Part shown: in pieces, positions 6,524 through 14,071 of the stretch | Layout of the letters: each line of letters opens with the position of its first letter | How positions within the stretch are numbered: the stretch's first letter is position 1 | Translations under genes and position numbers: made by a program | Assembly (NCBI GenBank): GCA_934316925.1 | Contig: CAKREC010000035.1 | Location: 1 to 21,138, forward strand | DNA: 21,138 nucleotides | Reading direction: 5' to 3' | Source of the DNA: an uncultured Eubacterium sp. | GTDB taxonomy: Bacteria > Bacillota > Clostridia > Lachnospirales > Lachnospiraceae | Notes under the pieces: generated by a model | What the model was told of the DNA's origin: nothing | The model's input: the letters and a program-made list of their open reading frames with translations, nothing else | The model's database searches: none

Positions 6524-7438
6524 TTGCCAATTAAAATTAAAGATTCATTACCGGCGCAAAAAATACTGGAAAGTGAAAATATATTTGTTATGACAGAATA
6601 CCGGGCGATGCATCAGGATATCCGCCCGCTGAATGTTTTGATCCTCAACCTTATGCCTACAAAGATTGAGACAGAAACCCAGCTTCTCCGTAAGCTGTCC
6701 AATACACCATTGCAGGTGGAAGTTGAGTTTTTACAGACGGCAAGTTATCAGCCTACGCATGTTGCATCGAATCATTTGGAAACGTTTTATACCGTATTTG
6801 ATGAGATCAAAGATCGTTTTTTTGACGGCATGATTATTACGGGTGCTCCGTTGGATTACACGCCATTTGAAGAGGTCGCATATTGGGATGAAGTTTGCAA
6901 GATCATGGATTGGAGCAAGACACACGTACATTGTACGTTGCATATGTGCTGGGGCGCATTTGCCGGTCTGTATCATCATTATGGCGTGCAGCGGATAGAT
7001 CTTCCGGAAAAACTGTCAGGTGTTTATGAGCATACTGTGATCAAGAAGAATTCACCGTTGTTCCGTGGATTTGATGATATTTTTTATGCACCACAGTCAC
7101 GGGCGATGACGCTGACGGAGGAGTCACTCAATGGCATAAAGGGGATCGAACTTCTGGCAGTTTCAAAAGAAGCGGGGCCTACGATCCTGAAGACAGAAGA
7201 CAGTCGTCAGTTTTTCCTTACCGGACATCCGGAATACGATGCGGATACATTGGCGAAAGAGTATTTTAGAGATCTGGATAAAGGAATGAATCCGAAGATA
7301 CCATGTAATTATTTTCCGGACGATGACCCGGACAAAGAACCCGTTGTTCGCTGGCGTTCTACCGGACAGCTTTTTTACAGTAACTGGTTAAACTATTATG
7401 TTTACCAGAGTACGCCGTATGATCTGAATGAGTTATAA
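6524..7438 (+). CDS. metA: Homoserine O-acyltransferase MetA (probably acetyl-CoA-using)
   Basis: A 304-residue class-I glutamine-amidotransferase-like enzyme that acylates homoserine to commit it to methionine. The start is TTG 6524 (MPIKIKDSLPA, as in other MetA proteins) with GAGGTGAG just upstream; GTG 6515 would lie inside that ribosome site. Catalytic Cys142 (MCWGAFAG), Lys163, His235 and Glu237 (TGHPEYD) are all at the E. coli numbering. Residue 111, reported to govern succinyl- (Gly) versus acetyl-CoA (Glu) use, is Asp (TGAPLDYTPFEE). An acidic residue suggests acetyl-CoA, so the enzyme is likely a homoserine O-acetyltransferase, but Asp itself is less characterised. It has its own promoter and ends in a strong terminator, so it is monocistronic. 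Confidence 0.95.
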   Translation: MPIKIKDSLPAQKILESENIFVMTEYRAMHQDIRPLNVLILNLMPTKIETETQLLRKLSNTPLQVEVEFLQTASYQPTHVASNHLETFYTVFDEIKDRFFDGMIITGAPLDYTPFEEVAYWDEVCKIMDWSKTHVHCTLHMCWGAFAGLYHHYGVQRIDLPEKLSGVYEHTVIKKNSPLFRGFDDIFYAPQSRAMTLTEESLNGIKGIELLAVSKEAGPTILKTEDSRQFFLTGHPEYDADTLAKEYFRDLDKGMNPKIPCNYFPDDDPDKEPVVRWRSTGQLFYSNWLNYYVYQSTPYDLNEL

Positions 7439-7439
7439 A

Positions 7440-7495
7440 AAAAAGTTCAACTTGCAAGAGACTTTATATCTCAAGCGAGTTGAACTTTTTCTTTT
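7440..7495. terminator. Bidirectional terminator between metA and argG
   Basis: AAAAAGTTCAACT (7440-7452) pairs perfectly with AGTTGAACTTTTT (7478-7490); the stem continues through GC/GC and GAGA/TCTC (7458-7461 and 7469-7472) to a seven-base loop. T-rich sequence follows on the plus strand, and an A-run (7437-7444) gives a T-run on the minus strand, so it can serve both convergent genes. Confidence 0.9.
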
Positions 7496-7531
7496 CTAAG
7501 TGTGACAACTTAAAAAGTGAAACACTTTGAT

Positions 7532-8752
7532 TTATTTATTTTTTTCTACTTCTGCCATCTTCATTGCGCGAACTTTGGTAGAAAGACCAAAGAGGTTGAT
7601 GAAGCCTTCTGCATCGTGGTGATCATAAAGGTCTCCTGTTGTGAAGGAAGCAATGCTTTCATTGTACAAGCTGTATGGTGATGTAGTACCGGCTTTGATG
7701 ATGTTGCCTTTGTACAGTTTGAATTTAACTTCTCCGGTAACATATTTCTGAGTTGATTCAATGAATGCCTGAACAGCTTCACGAAGAGGAGAGAACCATT
7801 TTCCTTCGTAGCAGATCTGTGCAAGACGATTCCCCATATCCATTTTCAGATCATAGGTATCACGGTCAAGGATCAATTCCTCTAATTGCTGGTGTGCTTC
7901 ATAAAGAATCGTTCCGCCAGGAGTTTCATATACACCACGGGATTTCATACCAACAACACGGTTTTCTACGATATCGACAATACCAATACCATGTTTACCG
8001 CCAAGACGGTTCAATTCACGGATAATATCAGAAACTTTCATTTCTTTTCCGTTTACACTCTTTGGAACGCCTGCTTCAAAGGTCATGGTTACATATTCGC
8101 CTTCATCTGGAGCTTTTTCAGGAGTGGTTCCTAATACTAACAGATGATCAAAGTTTGGCTCGTTTGCCGGATCCTCTAATTCAAGACCTTCATGGCTGAT
8201 GTGCCAGAGGTTACGGTCGCGGCTGTAGCTGTTGTCAGCAGAGAATGGAAGATCAATACCGTGAGCTTTGCAGTATTCAATTTCCGATTCACGGGAATCT
8301 AATGTCCATTTATCATTTCTCCAGGCAGCAATGATCTTAAGATCCGGAGCAAGTGCTTTGATACCAAGTTCAAAACGGATCTGGTCATTTCCTTTTCCGG
8401 TAGCACCGTGGCAGATTGCCGATGCGCCTTCTTTACGAGCAATCTCTACAAGGCGTTTTGCAATAACCGGACGTGCCATAGAAGTACCGAGAAGGTATTT
8501 GTTCTCATATACAGCGTGAGCCTGTACACATGGTACAACATACTCATCGCAGAATTCATCAATTACATCTTCGATGTACAATTTAGAAGCACCGCAAAGT
8601 TTTGCGCGTTCTTCCAATCCGTCTAATTCCTCTTCCTGTCCGCAGTCGATACATACACAGATAACTTCATAGTCAAAGTTTTCTTTCAACCATGGAATGA
8701 TCGCTGTTGTGTCCAAACCGCCAGAATAAGCTAAAATAACTTTTTCTTTCAT
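7532..8752 (-). CDS. argG: Argininosuccinate synthase
   Basis: A 406-residue enzyme that joins citrulline and aspartate using ATP, making argininosuccinate, the seventh step to arginine. The N-terminal PP-loop is AYSGGLDTTAIIPWL (ATP pyrophosphatase). Other family blocks are CHGATGKGNDQIRFE, the Asp/citrulline region SADNSYSRDRNLWHISHEG, GIGIVDIVENRVVGMKSRGVYETPGG, and KLYKGNI near the end. Length is typical for the bacterial type. The start ATG (8750-8752) has GGAGG nine bases upstream on the minus strand. It is transcribed away from argCJBD across a shared promoter region. argH is not in the window, so the last arginine step is encoded elsewhere. Confidence 0.98.
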   Translation of the reverse strand: MKEKVILAYSGGLDTTAIIPWLKENFDYEVICVCIDCGQEEELDGLEERAKLCGASKLYIEDVIDEFCDEYVVPCVQAHAVYENKYLLGTSMARPVIAKRLVEIARKEGASAICHGATGKGNDQIRFELGIKALAPDLKIIAAWRNDKWTLDSRESEIEYCKAHGIDLPFSADNSYSRDRNLWHISHEGLELEDPANEPNFDHLLVLGTTPEKAPDEGEYVTMTFEAGVPKSVNGKEMKVSDIIRELNRLGGKHGIGIVDIVENRVVGMKSRGVYETPGGTILYEAHQQLEELILDRDTYDLKMDMGNRLAQICYEGKWFSPLREAVQAFIESTQKYVTGEVKFKLYKGNIIKAGTTSPYSLYNESIASFTTGDLYDHHDAEGFINLFGLSTKVRAMKMAEVEKNK

Positions 8753-8805
8753 AGTAAAAACCTCCGTATAAGTATAGGTAAAATAATAATTATCTCACGG
8801 TATCT

Positions 8806-8834
8806 AATATACACTACTAATGTATATTATGCAA
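8806..8834 (-). promoter_or_regulatory. argG promoter
   Basis: On the minus strand, TTGCAT (8834-8829) and TATATT (8811-8806) are 17 bases apart. The -10 and spacer coincide with an inverted repeat, AATATACA (8806-8813) and TGTATATT (8821-8828). The -35 lies within an ArgR-box-like motif, TGTATATTATGCA. Confidence 0.65.
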
Positions 8835-8949
8835 GCATCAATTGTATCTTTCTTAAATAAAGACGATTACAGTATTGCATAATGGTAGGAAAAGGAGTAT
8901 AATAAATGCAGTTTGTGAATAATATGCATAAAAATACATAAAATATGCA
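8821..8949. promoter_or_regulatory. Cluster of ArgR-box-like motifs between argG and argC
   Basis: TATGCA occurs at 8828-8833, 8923-8928 and 8944-8949, and inverted at 8876-8881. The first and third extend to TGTAT-ATT-ATGCA and TGAAT-AAT-ATGCA, resembling ARG boxes (B. subtilis TGAATAAAAATGCA) with one base less in the middle. The two downstream sites are 21 bases apart, the spacing of paired ARG boxes in known operators, and lie just after the predicted argC start point. ArgR binding is inferred. Confidence 0.55.
8875..8903 (+). promoter_or_regulatory. argCJBD promoter
   Basis: TTGCAT (8875-8880), 17 bases, then a perfect TATAAT (8898-8903). The -35 overlaps an inverted TATGCA motif, mirroring the argG promoter arrangement. 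Expected transcription start near 8910, placing the tandem motifs at 8923 and 8944 in the early transcribed region. An alternative TTGTGA-16-TACATA (8913-8940) is weaker. Confidence 0.75.
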
Positions 8950-8984
8950 AGAAATATACATATCATAAAGGATGGTGTTTGGTC

Positions 8985-10025
8985 ATGATTAAAGTGGGCA
9001 TTATTGGTGCGACCGGATATGCAGGTCAGGAACTTGTCCGATTGTTACTGCAGCACAAAGAGGCTGAGATTATCTGGTATGGTTCCAGAAGTTATGTAGA
9101 TCAGAAATTCAGTTCGGTTTTTGGAAATGTGTTCAAGATTGTAGAAGACATCTGCAAGGCAGATGACCTTCATGAATTGGCGAAAGAGGCAGATGTGATC
9201 TTTACGGCTACGCCGCAGGGATATCTGGCCGGTGTTCTGGATGATGAGATCCTTGCGAACACCAAGGTGATCGATCTGAGTGCGGATTACCGCATCAAGG
9301 ATGTGGCTGTTTATGAAAAGTGGTATGGTATCGAGCACAAGAGTCCACAGTATATTGAAGAAGCGGTTTATGGTCTTTGTGAGATCAACCGGGAAAAAGT
9401 AAAACAGGCTCGCCTGATCGCAAATCCGGGATGTTATCCGACCTGTTCAACGCTGTCGATCTATCCGTTAGCAAAGAATGGACTGATTGATATGAGTACA
9501 CTGATCATTGATGCAAAATCCGGTACTTCCGGAGCAGGACGCGGAGCAAAAGTTCCGAATCTGTATTGTGAAGTAAATGAAAATATCAAGGCATATGGCG
9601 TAGCTTCTCATCGTCACACACCGGAGATTGAAGAGCAGCTTTCTTATGCCAGCGGGGAACCGGTAACTTTGAACTTTACCCCACACCTGATCCCGATGAA
9701 CCGTGGAATCCTGGTTACGGCATACGCCAAATATAAGGAAGGTGTTACACCGGAACAGATCCGTAAAGCGTATGAGGATGCTTACAGGGATGAGTATTTT
9801 GTACGTGTTTTGGATGAAGGAGTATGTCCGGAGACAAAATGGGTGGAAGGAAGCAACTTTGTCGATGTAAATGCCAAAGTAGATACCCGTACTGGTCGTG
9901 TGATCATGATGGGCGCGATGGATAATATTACCAAAGGAGCGGCTGGTCAGGCTGTTCAGAATATGAATATCATGTTTGGACTGGATGAGACCGAAGGACT
10001 TCGTCTGGTTCCGATGGTGCCATAG
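8985..10025 (+). CDS. argC: N-acetyl-gamma-glutamyl-phosphate reductase
   Basis: A 346-residue NADPH-dependent reductase, the third step of ornithine synthesis, giving N-acetylglutamate semialdehyde. The N-terminal nucleotide loop is VGIIGATGYAGQELVRLL. Catalytic Cys150 is in ANPGCYPT and the acid/base His in SHRHTPEIEEQ. The GSRSY, DLSADYRI, AKSGTSGAGRGAK and EGSNFVDVNAKVD blocks are also present. I chose ATG 8985 because it gives the family N-terminus MIKVG; TTG 8979, two codons upstream, is better spaced from AAAGGA (8967-8972) and cannot be excluded. Its TAG stop is part of a TAGGAGGA that forms the left end of repeat copy 3. First gene of argCJBD. Confidence 0.97.
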   Translation: MIKVGIIGATGYAGQELVRLLLQHKEAEIIWYGSRSYVDQKFSSVFGNVFKIVEDICKADDLHELAKEADVIFTATPQGYLAGVLDDEILANTKVIDLSADYRIKDVAVYEKWYGIEHKSPQYIEEAVYGLCEINREKVKQARLIANPGCYPTCSTLSIYPLAKNGLIDMSTLIIDAKSGTSGAGRGAKVPNLYCEVNENIKAYGVASHRHTPEIEEQLSYASGEPVTLNFTPHLIPMNRGILVTAYAKYKEGVTPEQIRKAYEDAYRDEYFVRVLDEGVCPETKWVEGSNFVDVNAKVDTRTGRVIMMGAMDNITKGAAGQAVQNMNIMFGLDETEGLRLVPMVP

Positions 10026-10115
10026 GAGGAGTCAATATGACGAAGTCATATTTTAAGATGGCTCCGACGACCTGCCGCCGAGTCATGCGAGGGGGCGCTA
10101 CATATTATAGGAGGA
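10023..10115 (+). repeat. RBS-associated element, copy 3 (complete, about 85 bp period)
   Basis: Runs from TAGGAGGA (10023-10030, including the argC stop) to TAGGAGGA (10108-10115). Hairpin arms are GGAGTCA (10028-10034) with TGGCTCC (10059-10065), and ATATGAC (10035-10041) with GTCATAT (10045-10051) around loop GAA. Compared with copy 2, the outer arm changes A-T to G-C in both strands and C-G to a T-G wobble, so pairing is kept. The right half CCGACGACCTGCCGCCGAG and GCGAGGGGGCGCTACAT closely follows the thi copies. Its final Shine-Dalgarno serves argJ. Confidence 0.88.
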
Positions 10116-10126
10116 TGTTGATATGA
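10037..10126 (+). CDS. Possible 29-residue leader peptide inside repeat copy 3, coupled to argJ
   Basis: ATG 10037 lies seven bases after AGGAGG (10024-10029), the same geometry as in copy 2. The frame reads MTKSYFKMAPTTCRRV...RRMLI and ends at TGA 10124-10126, overlapping the argJ ATG as ATGA. That overlap would allow translational coupling. The sequence diverges in frame from the thi peptide after residue 7 because of a one-base difference, so it looks like a by-product of the RNA or DNA element or a translation-dependent switch, not a functional peptide. Expression is unproven. Confidence 0.27.
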   Translation: MTKSYFKMAPTTCRRVMRGGATYYRRMLI

Positions 10127-11343
10127 AGAAGATTTCAGGAGGCGTGACAGCCGCAAAAGGCTATATGGCCGCTAGTGCTGCAGCCGGTATAAAATATCAG
10201 GGACGGGACGATATGGCTCTCGTATTTACGGAAGAACCTGCTGTTTGTGCAGGTACATTTACTACGAATGTGGTTAAGGCCGCACCGGTATGGTGGGACA
10301 AAGACATCGTGGCAAAAGGAACCCCGGTACATGGCGTTGTTTTGAACAGTGGTATTGCCAATGCCTGCACGGGAGAAGAGGGTAAGAAACTGAATTATTA
10401 CATGGCTTCCTGCATTGCCAAAGAGACAGGAGTAAAGCCGGAAGAGATCCTTACTGCTTCTACCGGTGTGATCGGCATGCAGCTGTCGGAAGAACCATTG
10501 CAAAGAGGTGCTGCTTTATTGAAAGAGCATCTGGCAGAGGATGAGAATGCAGGACATCAGGCAGCAAAGGCAATCATGACAACGGACACGGTTTCGAAAG
10601 AAGCAGCATTTTCCTTTGAAGTGGATGGAAAAGAAGTCCATGTTGGAGGAATGTCCAAAGGATCGGGAATGATCCATCCGAATATGGCTACGATGCTTAG
10701 TGTGACAACGACGGATGCAGCAATTGCCAAAGAAGATCTGCAGGAGATTGTCAGTGAGGTGGTATCCGACACATTTAATATGATTTCAGTTGACCGCGAT
10801 ACATCAACCAATGATACCTATCTGGTACTGGCGAATGGTGCTTCATCGGTGACGATTGAAAAAGGCACAGAAGCTTATGATCTTTTCAAAGAAGCCGTGC
10901 TGGCAGTGTCTAAAAGTCTGGCGATGCAGATGGCGGCAGACGGCGAAGGATGTACGAAACTTCTTGAAGTTCAGGTAACAAATTGTGCAGAGAAAGAAAA
11001 AGCAAAGATTCTTGCGAAATCCGTGATTACCTCCAATCTTGTAAAAACCGCCGTTTATGGAAGTGATGCAAACTGGGGACGGATTCTTTGTGCACTGGGT
11101 TATGCCGGAGTTGATTTTGATCCGGAAGTGATCGATCTGATCCTTGTTGGCAGTGAGGAACAGATTGTTTTAGTAAAAGACGGTGTGGCAACGGATTACA
11201 GTGAAGAAAAAGCAACGGAGCTTCTCAGCGAGGAGAAGGTTACCGTGATCTGTGATATGAAAGAGGGAGAATGTCAGGCAACTGCCTGGGGTTGTGACCT
11301 TACATATGATTATGTGAAAATCAATGGTGATTACAGAAGTTAA
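10123..11343 (+). CDS. argJ: Glutamate N-acetyltransferase / amino-acid acetyltransferase ArgJ
   Basis: A 406-residue enzyme of the ornithine acetyltransferase family. It moves the acetyl group from N-acetylornithine to glutamate, closing the acetyl cycle; many ArgJ proteins also make N-acetylglutamate from acetyl-CoA. It is made as a precursor that self-cleaves before the Thr in KGSGMIHPNMATML, here Thr190, giving alpha and beta chains. Oxyanion-hole residues are in TASTGVIG. The ending YDYVKINGDYRS is the usual C-terminus, with IN.. .YR.S. ATG 10123 follows TAGGAGGA by seven bases. Whether it is mono- or bifunctional cannot be told from sequence; argA is not seen in the window. Confidence 0.97.
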   Translation: MKKISGGVTAAKGYMAASAAAGIKYQGRDDMALVFTEEPAVCAGTFTTNVVKAAPVWWDKDIVAKGTPVHGVVLNSGIANACTGEEGKKLNYYMASCIAKETGVKPEEILTASTGVIGMQLSEEPLQRGAALLKEHLAEDENAGHQAAKAIMTTDTVSKEAAFSFEVDGKEVHVGGMSKGSGMIHPNMATMLSVTTTDAAIAKEDLQEIVSEVVSDTFNMISVDRDTSTNDTYLVLANGASSVTIEKGTEAYDLFKEAVLAVSKSLAMQMAADGEGCTKLLEVQVTNCAEKEKAKILAKSVITSNLVKTAVYGSDANWGRILCALGYAGVDFDPEVIDLILVGSEEQIVLVKDGVATDYSEEKATELLSEEKVTVICDMKEGECQATAWGCDLTYDYVKINGDYRS

Positions 11344-11356
11344 TGGAGGATAAAAC

Positions 11357-12280
11357 ATGTTACGCGGAGTAGATGATGTAGTGATCAAAGCGGAGACTCT
11401 GATTGAGGCACTCCCTTATATTCGTGATTTTAATGGAAAAAAAGTAGTTGTTAAGTATGGCGGAAGCGCGATGCTGGATGAAAATCTGCAGCAGTCGGTG
11501 ATCAAAGATGTTGCACTTCTTAAACTGGTTGGCATGAAGCCGATCATTGTTCATGGTGGTGGTAAAGAGATCAGCAAATGGCTTGGCTATATGGGAAAAG
11601 AGAGCAAATTTGTTGAGGGCCTCCGTGTGACGGATGAAGACACGATCGAAGTAGCTGAGATGGTGCTTAGCAAAGTAAATAAGCACCTGGTTCAGATGAT
11701 GGAAAAACTTGGCGTAAAAGCAGCCGGCATCAGTGGAAAAGATGGCGGAACTATGATATGTGACAAAAAGACAGCAAGTGGTCAGGATATTGGTTTTGTT
11801 GGTGAAGTAAAAAAAGTAAATTCGGATCTGATCGATACCTTGTTGGAAAACGATTTTGTGCCGATCATTGCTCCAATCGGTATGGATGAAAAATTCCAGG
11901 CCTATAATATCAATGCCGATGATGCGGCAAGTGCGATCGCCAAATCGATCAAAGCTGAAAAACTGGTATTCATGACAGATATTGAAGGCGTTTGCATGGA
12001 TCCATCTGATCCGGAAACATTGATCTCGGTTCTGCCAGTCAATGAAGCAAAATTTTTGATTGAAAATGGTACGATCGGCGGCGGTATGATCCCTAAGATC
12101 CGCAATTGTGTAGAAGCGGTAGAACAGGGAGTCAGCCGGGTACATATTCTGGATGGACGACAGGAGCATTGTTTATTGCTGGAATTCTATACCAAAAAAG
12201 GTATTGGTACAGCGATCATTGGCGACCAGGAAAATTTGTATCCACACGAACAGGAGGAGCGTTATGGACATGCAGAATAA
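11357..12280 (+). CDS. argB: Acetylglutamate kinase, arginine-sensitive type
   Basis: A 307-residue amino-acid kinase that phosphorylates N-acetylglutamate. Seen: [10 protein letters not shown] at the first strand, [61 protein letters not shown] and [14 protein letters not shown]. About 27 residues precede the first strand and contain a likely helix ([15 protein letters not shown]). Such an N-terminal helix is characteristic of hexameric, arginine-inhibited kinases and is missing in the E. coli enzyme; so arginine feedback at this step is a reasonable inference, fitting an acetyl-cycle pathway. ATG 11357 has TGGAGGA upstream, 13 bases after argJ. The last 17 bases overlap argD. Confidence 0.97.
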   Translation: MLRGVDDVVIKAETLIEALPYIRDFNGKKVVVKYGGSAMLDENLQQSVIKDVALLKLVGMKPIIVHGGGKEISKWLGYMGKESKFVEGLRVTDEDTIEVAEMVLSKVNKHLVQMMEKLGVKAAGISGKDGGTMICDKKTASGQDIGFVGEVKKVNSDLIDTLLENDFVPIIAPIGMDEKFQAYNINADDAASAIAKSIKAEKLVFMTDIEGVCMDPSDPETLISVLPVNEAKFLIENGTIGGGMIPKIRNCVEAVEQGVSRVHILDGRQEHCLLLEFYTKKGIGTAIIGDQENLYPHEQEERYGHAE

Positions 12281-13445
12281 GATTGAAGAATCTGAAAAAT
12301 ATCTCGTACATTCATACAACCGGTACCCCGTTATGTTAGATCATGGGGAGGATGTTTATCTGTATGATGTAGAAGGAAAAAAATATCTCGACTTTGGAGG
12401 CGGTATTGCTGTCTGTGCGTTGGGATACAGCAATGATGCTTACAAAGAAGCATTAAAAGAACAGATTGATAAGGGAATTCATTTTTCGAATTATTTTTAT
12501 TCAGAACCCCTTTTGGAAGCAGCAAAAGGATTGGCAGAAGCTACCGGCATGGACAAGGTGTTTATGGCAAACAGCGGTGGAGAGGCCAATGAGGGCGCAT
12601 TAAAGATTGCCAGAAAATATGCGATCCTGAATGGACACGAGAACCGGCATGAGATCGTTTCCATGAATAAGGCATTCCACGGAAGAAGTATGGGAGCGTT
12701 ATCGGTTACCGGTACTAAAAAATACCGTGAGCCATTTGAACCAATGCTTTCTGGTGTAAGCTTTGCCGAGTACAATGACCTTGACAGTGTTGTTTCCAAG
12801 ATCACCGATCAGACCTATGCAGTAATCGTAGAAGCTGTTCAGGGCGAAGGTGGTATTTATCCGGCCAATGCGGAGTTCCTGCAAGGAATCCGAAAGATCT
12901 GTGATGAGAAAGATATTATGATGATCTGTGATGAGATCCAGTGCGGTATGGGACGTTCCGGCAAAATGTTTGCTTATCAGCATTATGGTATTCAGCCGGA
13001 TATTGTCACGATGGCAAAGGGAATTGGAAACGGCATGGTAGTCGGCGCGATCGCAACAACAGAAAAGATTGCCAATGCGCTTGTGCCGGGAGATCATGGC
13101 ACGACATTTGGAGGCAATCCTCTGGCTGCTGCCGCAGTGAATGCAACACTTTCCCAGTTCAAAGAGAAAGAGATTCCTTCTCATGTTCAGGAAGTTGGTG
13201 AATATCTGGGCAAACGTCTGCAAGAATTAGTAGACACAAAAGAGATTGCAAAAGAGGCAAGAGGAATTGGCCTTATGCGTGGACTTGAACTTTGTGAGCC
13301 GGCAGGACCGTATGTACTGAAAGCACTCGAAAAAGGATTGATCCTTATGAGTGCGGGAACACATGTGATCCGCTTTGTTCCACCTCTGGTAATTGAGAAG
13401 AAACATGTCGATGAGATGTTTGATATTTTAAATGAGGTTTTGTAG
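12264..13445 (+). CDS. argD: Acetylornithine aminotransferase
   Basis: A 393-residue class-III PLP aminotransferase that turns N-acetylglutamate semialdehyde into N-acetylornithine; the family often also accepts succinyl-diaminopimelate intermediates. PLP Lys252 is in [10 protein letters not shown] and the ring-binding Asp223 in [12 protein letters not shown]. Other blocks are [55 protein letters not shown] and [12 protein letters not shown]. The usual Thr/Ala after SG in the phosphate loop (SGTEANE/SGAEANE) is Gly. ATG 12264 follows CAGGAGGAG and overlaps the argB stop by 17 bases, indicating coupling; a longer frame from 12153 lies inside argB and is not used. No clear terminator follows. 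Confidence 0.96.
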   Translation: MDMQNKIEESEKYLVHSYNRYPVMLDHGEDVYLYDVEGKKYLDFGGGIAVCALGYSNDAYKEALKEQIDKGIHFSNYFYSEPLLEAAKGLAEATGMDKVFMANSGGEANEGALKIARKYAILNGHENRHEIVSMNKAFHGRSMGALSVTGTKKYREPFEPMLSGVSFAEYNDLDSVVSKITDQTYAVIVEAVQGEGGIYPANAEFLQGIRKICDEKDIMMICDEIQCGMGRSGKMFAYQHYGIQPDIVTMAKGIGNGMVVGAIATTEKIANALVPGDHGTTFGGNPLAAAAVNATLSQFKEKEIPSHVQEVGEYLGKRLQELVDTKEIAKEARGIGLMRGLELCEPAGPYVLKALEKGLILMSAGTHVIRFVPPLVIEKKHVDEMFDILNEVL

Positions 13446-13468
13446 AGACTCACAGTTTATTATATTTT

Positions 13469-13499
13469 TTGCATACTTTTTAGGGATTCCCTGCATAAT
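13469..13499 (+). promoter_or_regulatory. Possible promoter and ArgR-like motif pair before the YdcZ-type gene
   Basis: TTGCAT (13469-13474) and CATAAT (13494-13499) could act as -35 and -10, but the 19-base spacing is long. Two TGCATA motifs (13470-13475, 13492-13497), the same hexamer seen in the arg promoter region, lie 22 bases apart, separated by a short AGGGATTCCCT inverted repeat. Confidence 0.35.
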
Positions 13500-13530
13500 A
13501 ACATTAGATCATTTAAGGAGATATGTTATT

Positions 13531-13965
13531 ATGTGGGGAATTCTTATTTCTATCATTTCTGGTGGCCTTATGAGTGTGCAGGGCGTGTTTAATACTGAAG
13601 TGACCAAACAGACCAGTGTGTGGCTCTCGGCGTCATTTGTTCAGATCACCGCGCTGGTGGTGTGTGTGCTTGCCTGGTTTATTACAGGGAGACAGGGGAA
13701 TCCATCAAGTATTTTGTCAGTCACACCCAAATATCTGCTTTTGGGAGGTGCGCTGGGGGCATTCATAACCTATACGGTAATTGTCAGCATTAATGCACTG
13801 GACCCGGCAAGATCTGCGATGTTTATTGTTTCTTCCCAGATCATCATTTCATACCTGTTGGAACTGTTTGGATTGTTCGGATTAGAAAAGCAGCCATTTG
13901 AGTGGAGAAAACTTTTCGGTATTCTGATCATTGTGGCTGGTATTTTTACATTCAAATGGAAATAA
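13531..13965 (+). CDS. YdcZ/DUF606-type DMT-family small membrane protein
   Basis: A 144-residue very hydrophobic protein with about five predicted membrane segments, roughly residues 3-20, 30-50, 68-90, 98-120 and 124-142. The opening MWGILISIISGGLMSVQGVFNT and the motif pattern GGALGAFITY fit the DUF606 (YdcZ) half-size relatives of drug/metabolite transporters, which usually work as pairs or dimers. Substrate is unknown. ATG 13531 follows AAGGAG (13515-13520) by ten bases. It lies 85 bases after argD in the same direction without an obvious terminator between them, so cotranscription with, or shared control by, the arginine genes is possible. A paired second subunit gene is not present next to it. 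Confidence 0.82.
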   Translation: MWGILISIISGGLMSVQGVFNTEVTKQTSVWLSASFVQITALVVCVLAWFITGRQGNPSSILSVTPKYLLLGGALGAFITYTVIVSINALDPARSAMFIVSSQIIISYLLELFGLFGLEKQPFEWRKLFGILIIVAGIFTFKWK

Positions 13966-13991
13966 TTTGTTAACAATTTCGTAAAATCGTC

Positions 13992-14020
13992 TTGTAAAAA
14001 AGAGTTGATATTGGTACAAT
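13992..14020 (+). promoter_or_regulatory. Promoter before comEA
   Basis: TTGTAA (13992-13997), 17 bases, TACAAT (14015-14020). It sits 50 bases upstream of comEA and would drive the comEA to comEC run. A palindrome TTGTTAACAA at 13967-13976 lies just upstream. Confidence 0.65.
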
Positions 14021-14071
14021 GAGAAAGACATCGTGAATTCCTTTTCCGACCGATTTTAAAGGAGATTTTCG

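Noticed and set aside
11360..12169. Long open frame of 269 codons on the minus strand
   Set aside because: It lies fully antisense to argB, has a composition typical of a shadow frame, and shows no family motif or ribosome site.
12153..12263. Longer start for ArgD
   Set aside because: It would lie inside argB and adds residues not found in the family; ATG 12264 has a clear AGGAGG site.
13432..13530. Longer start for the YdcZ-type protein
   Set aside because: It would overlap argD and cross the predicted promoter; ATG 13531 has AAGGAG and gives the family N-terminus.
13967..13976. Palindrome TTGTTAACAA after the YdcZ-type gene
   Set aside because: A ten-base AT-rich palindrome is likely by chance, and there is no T-run, so I do not call it a terminator or operator.
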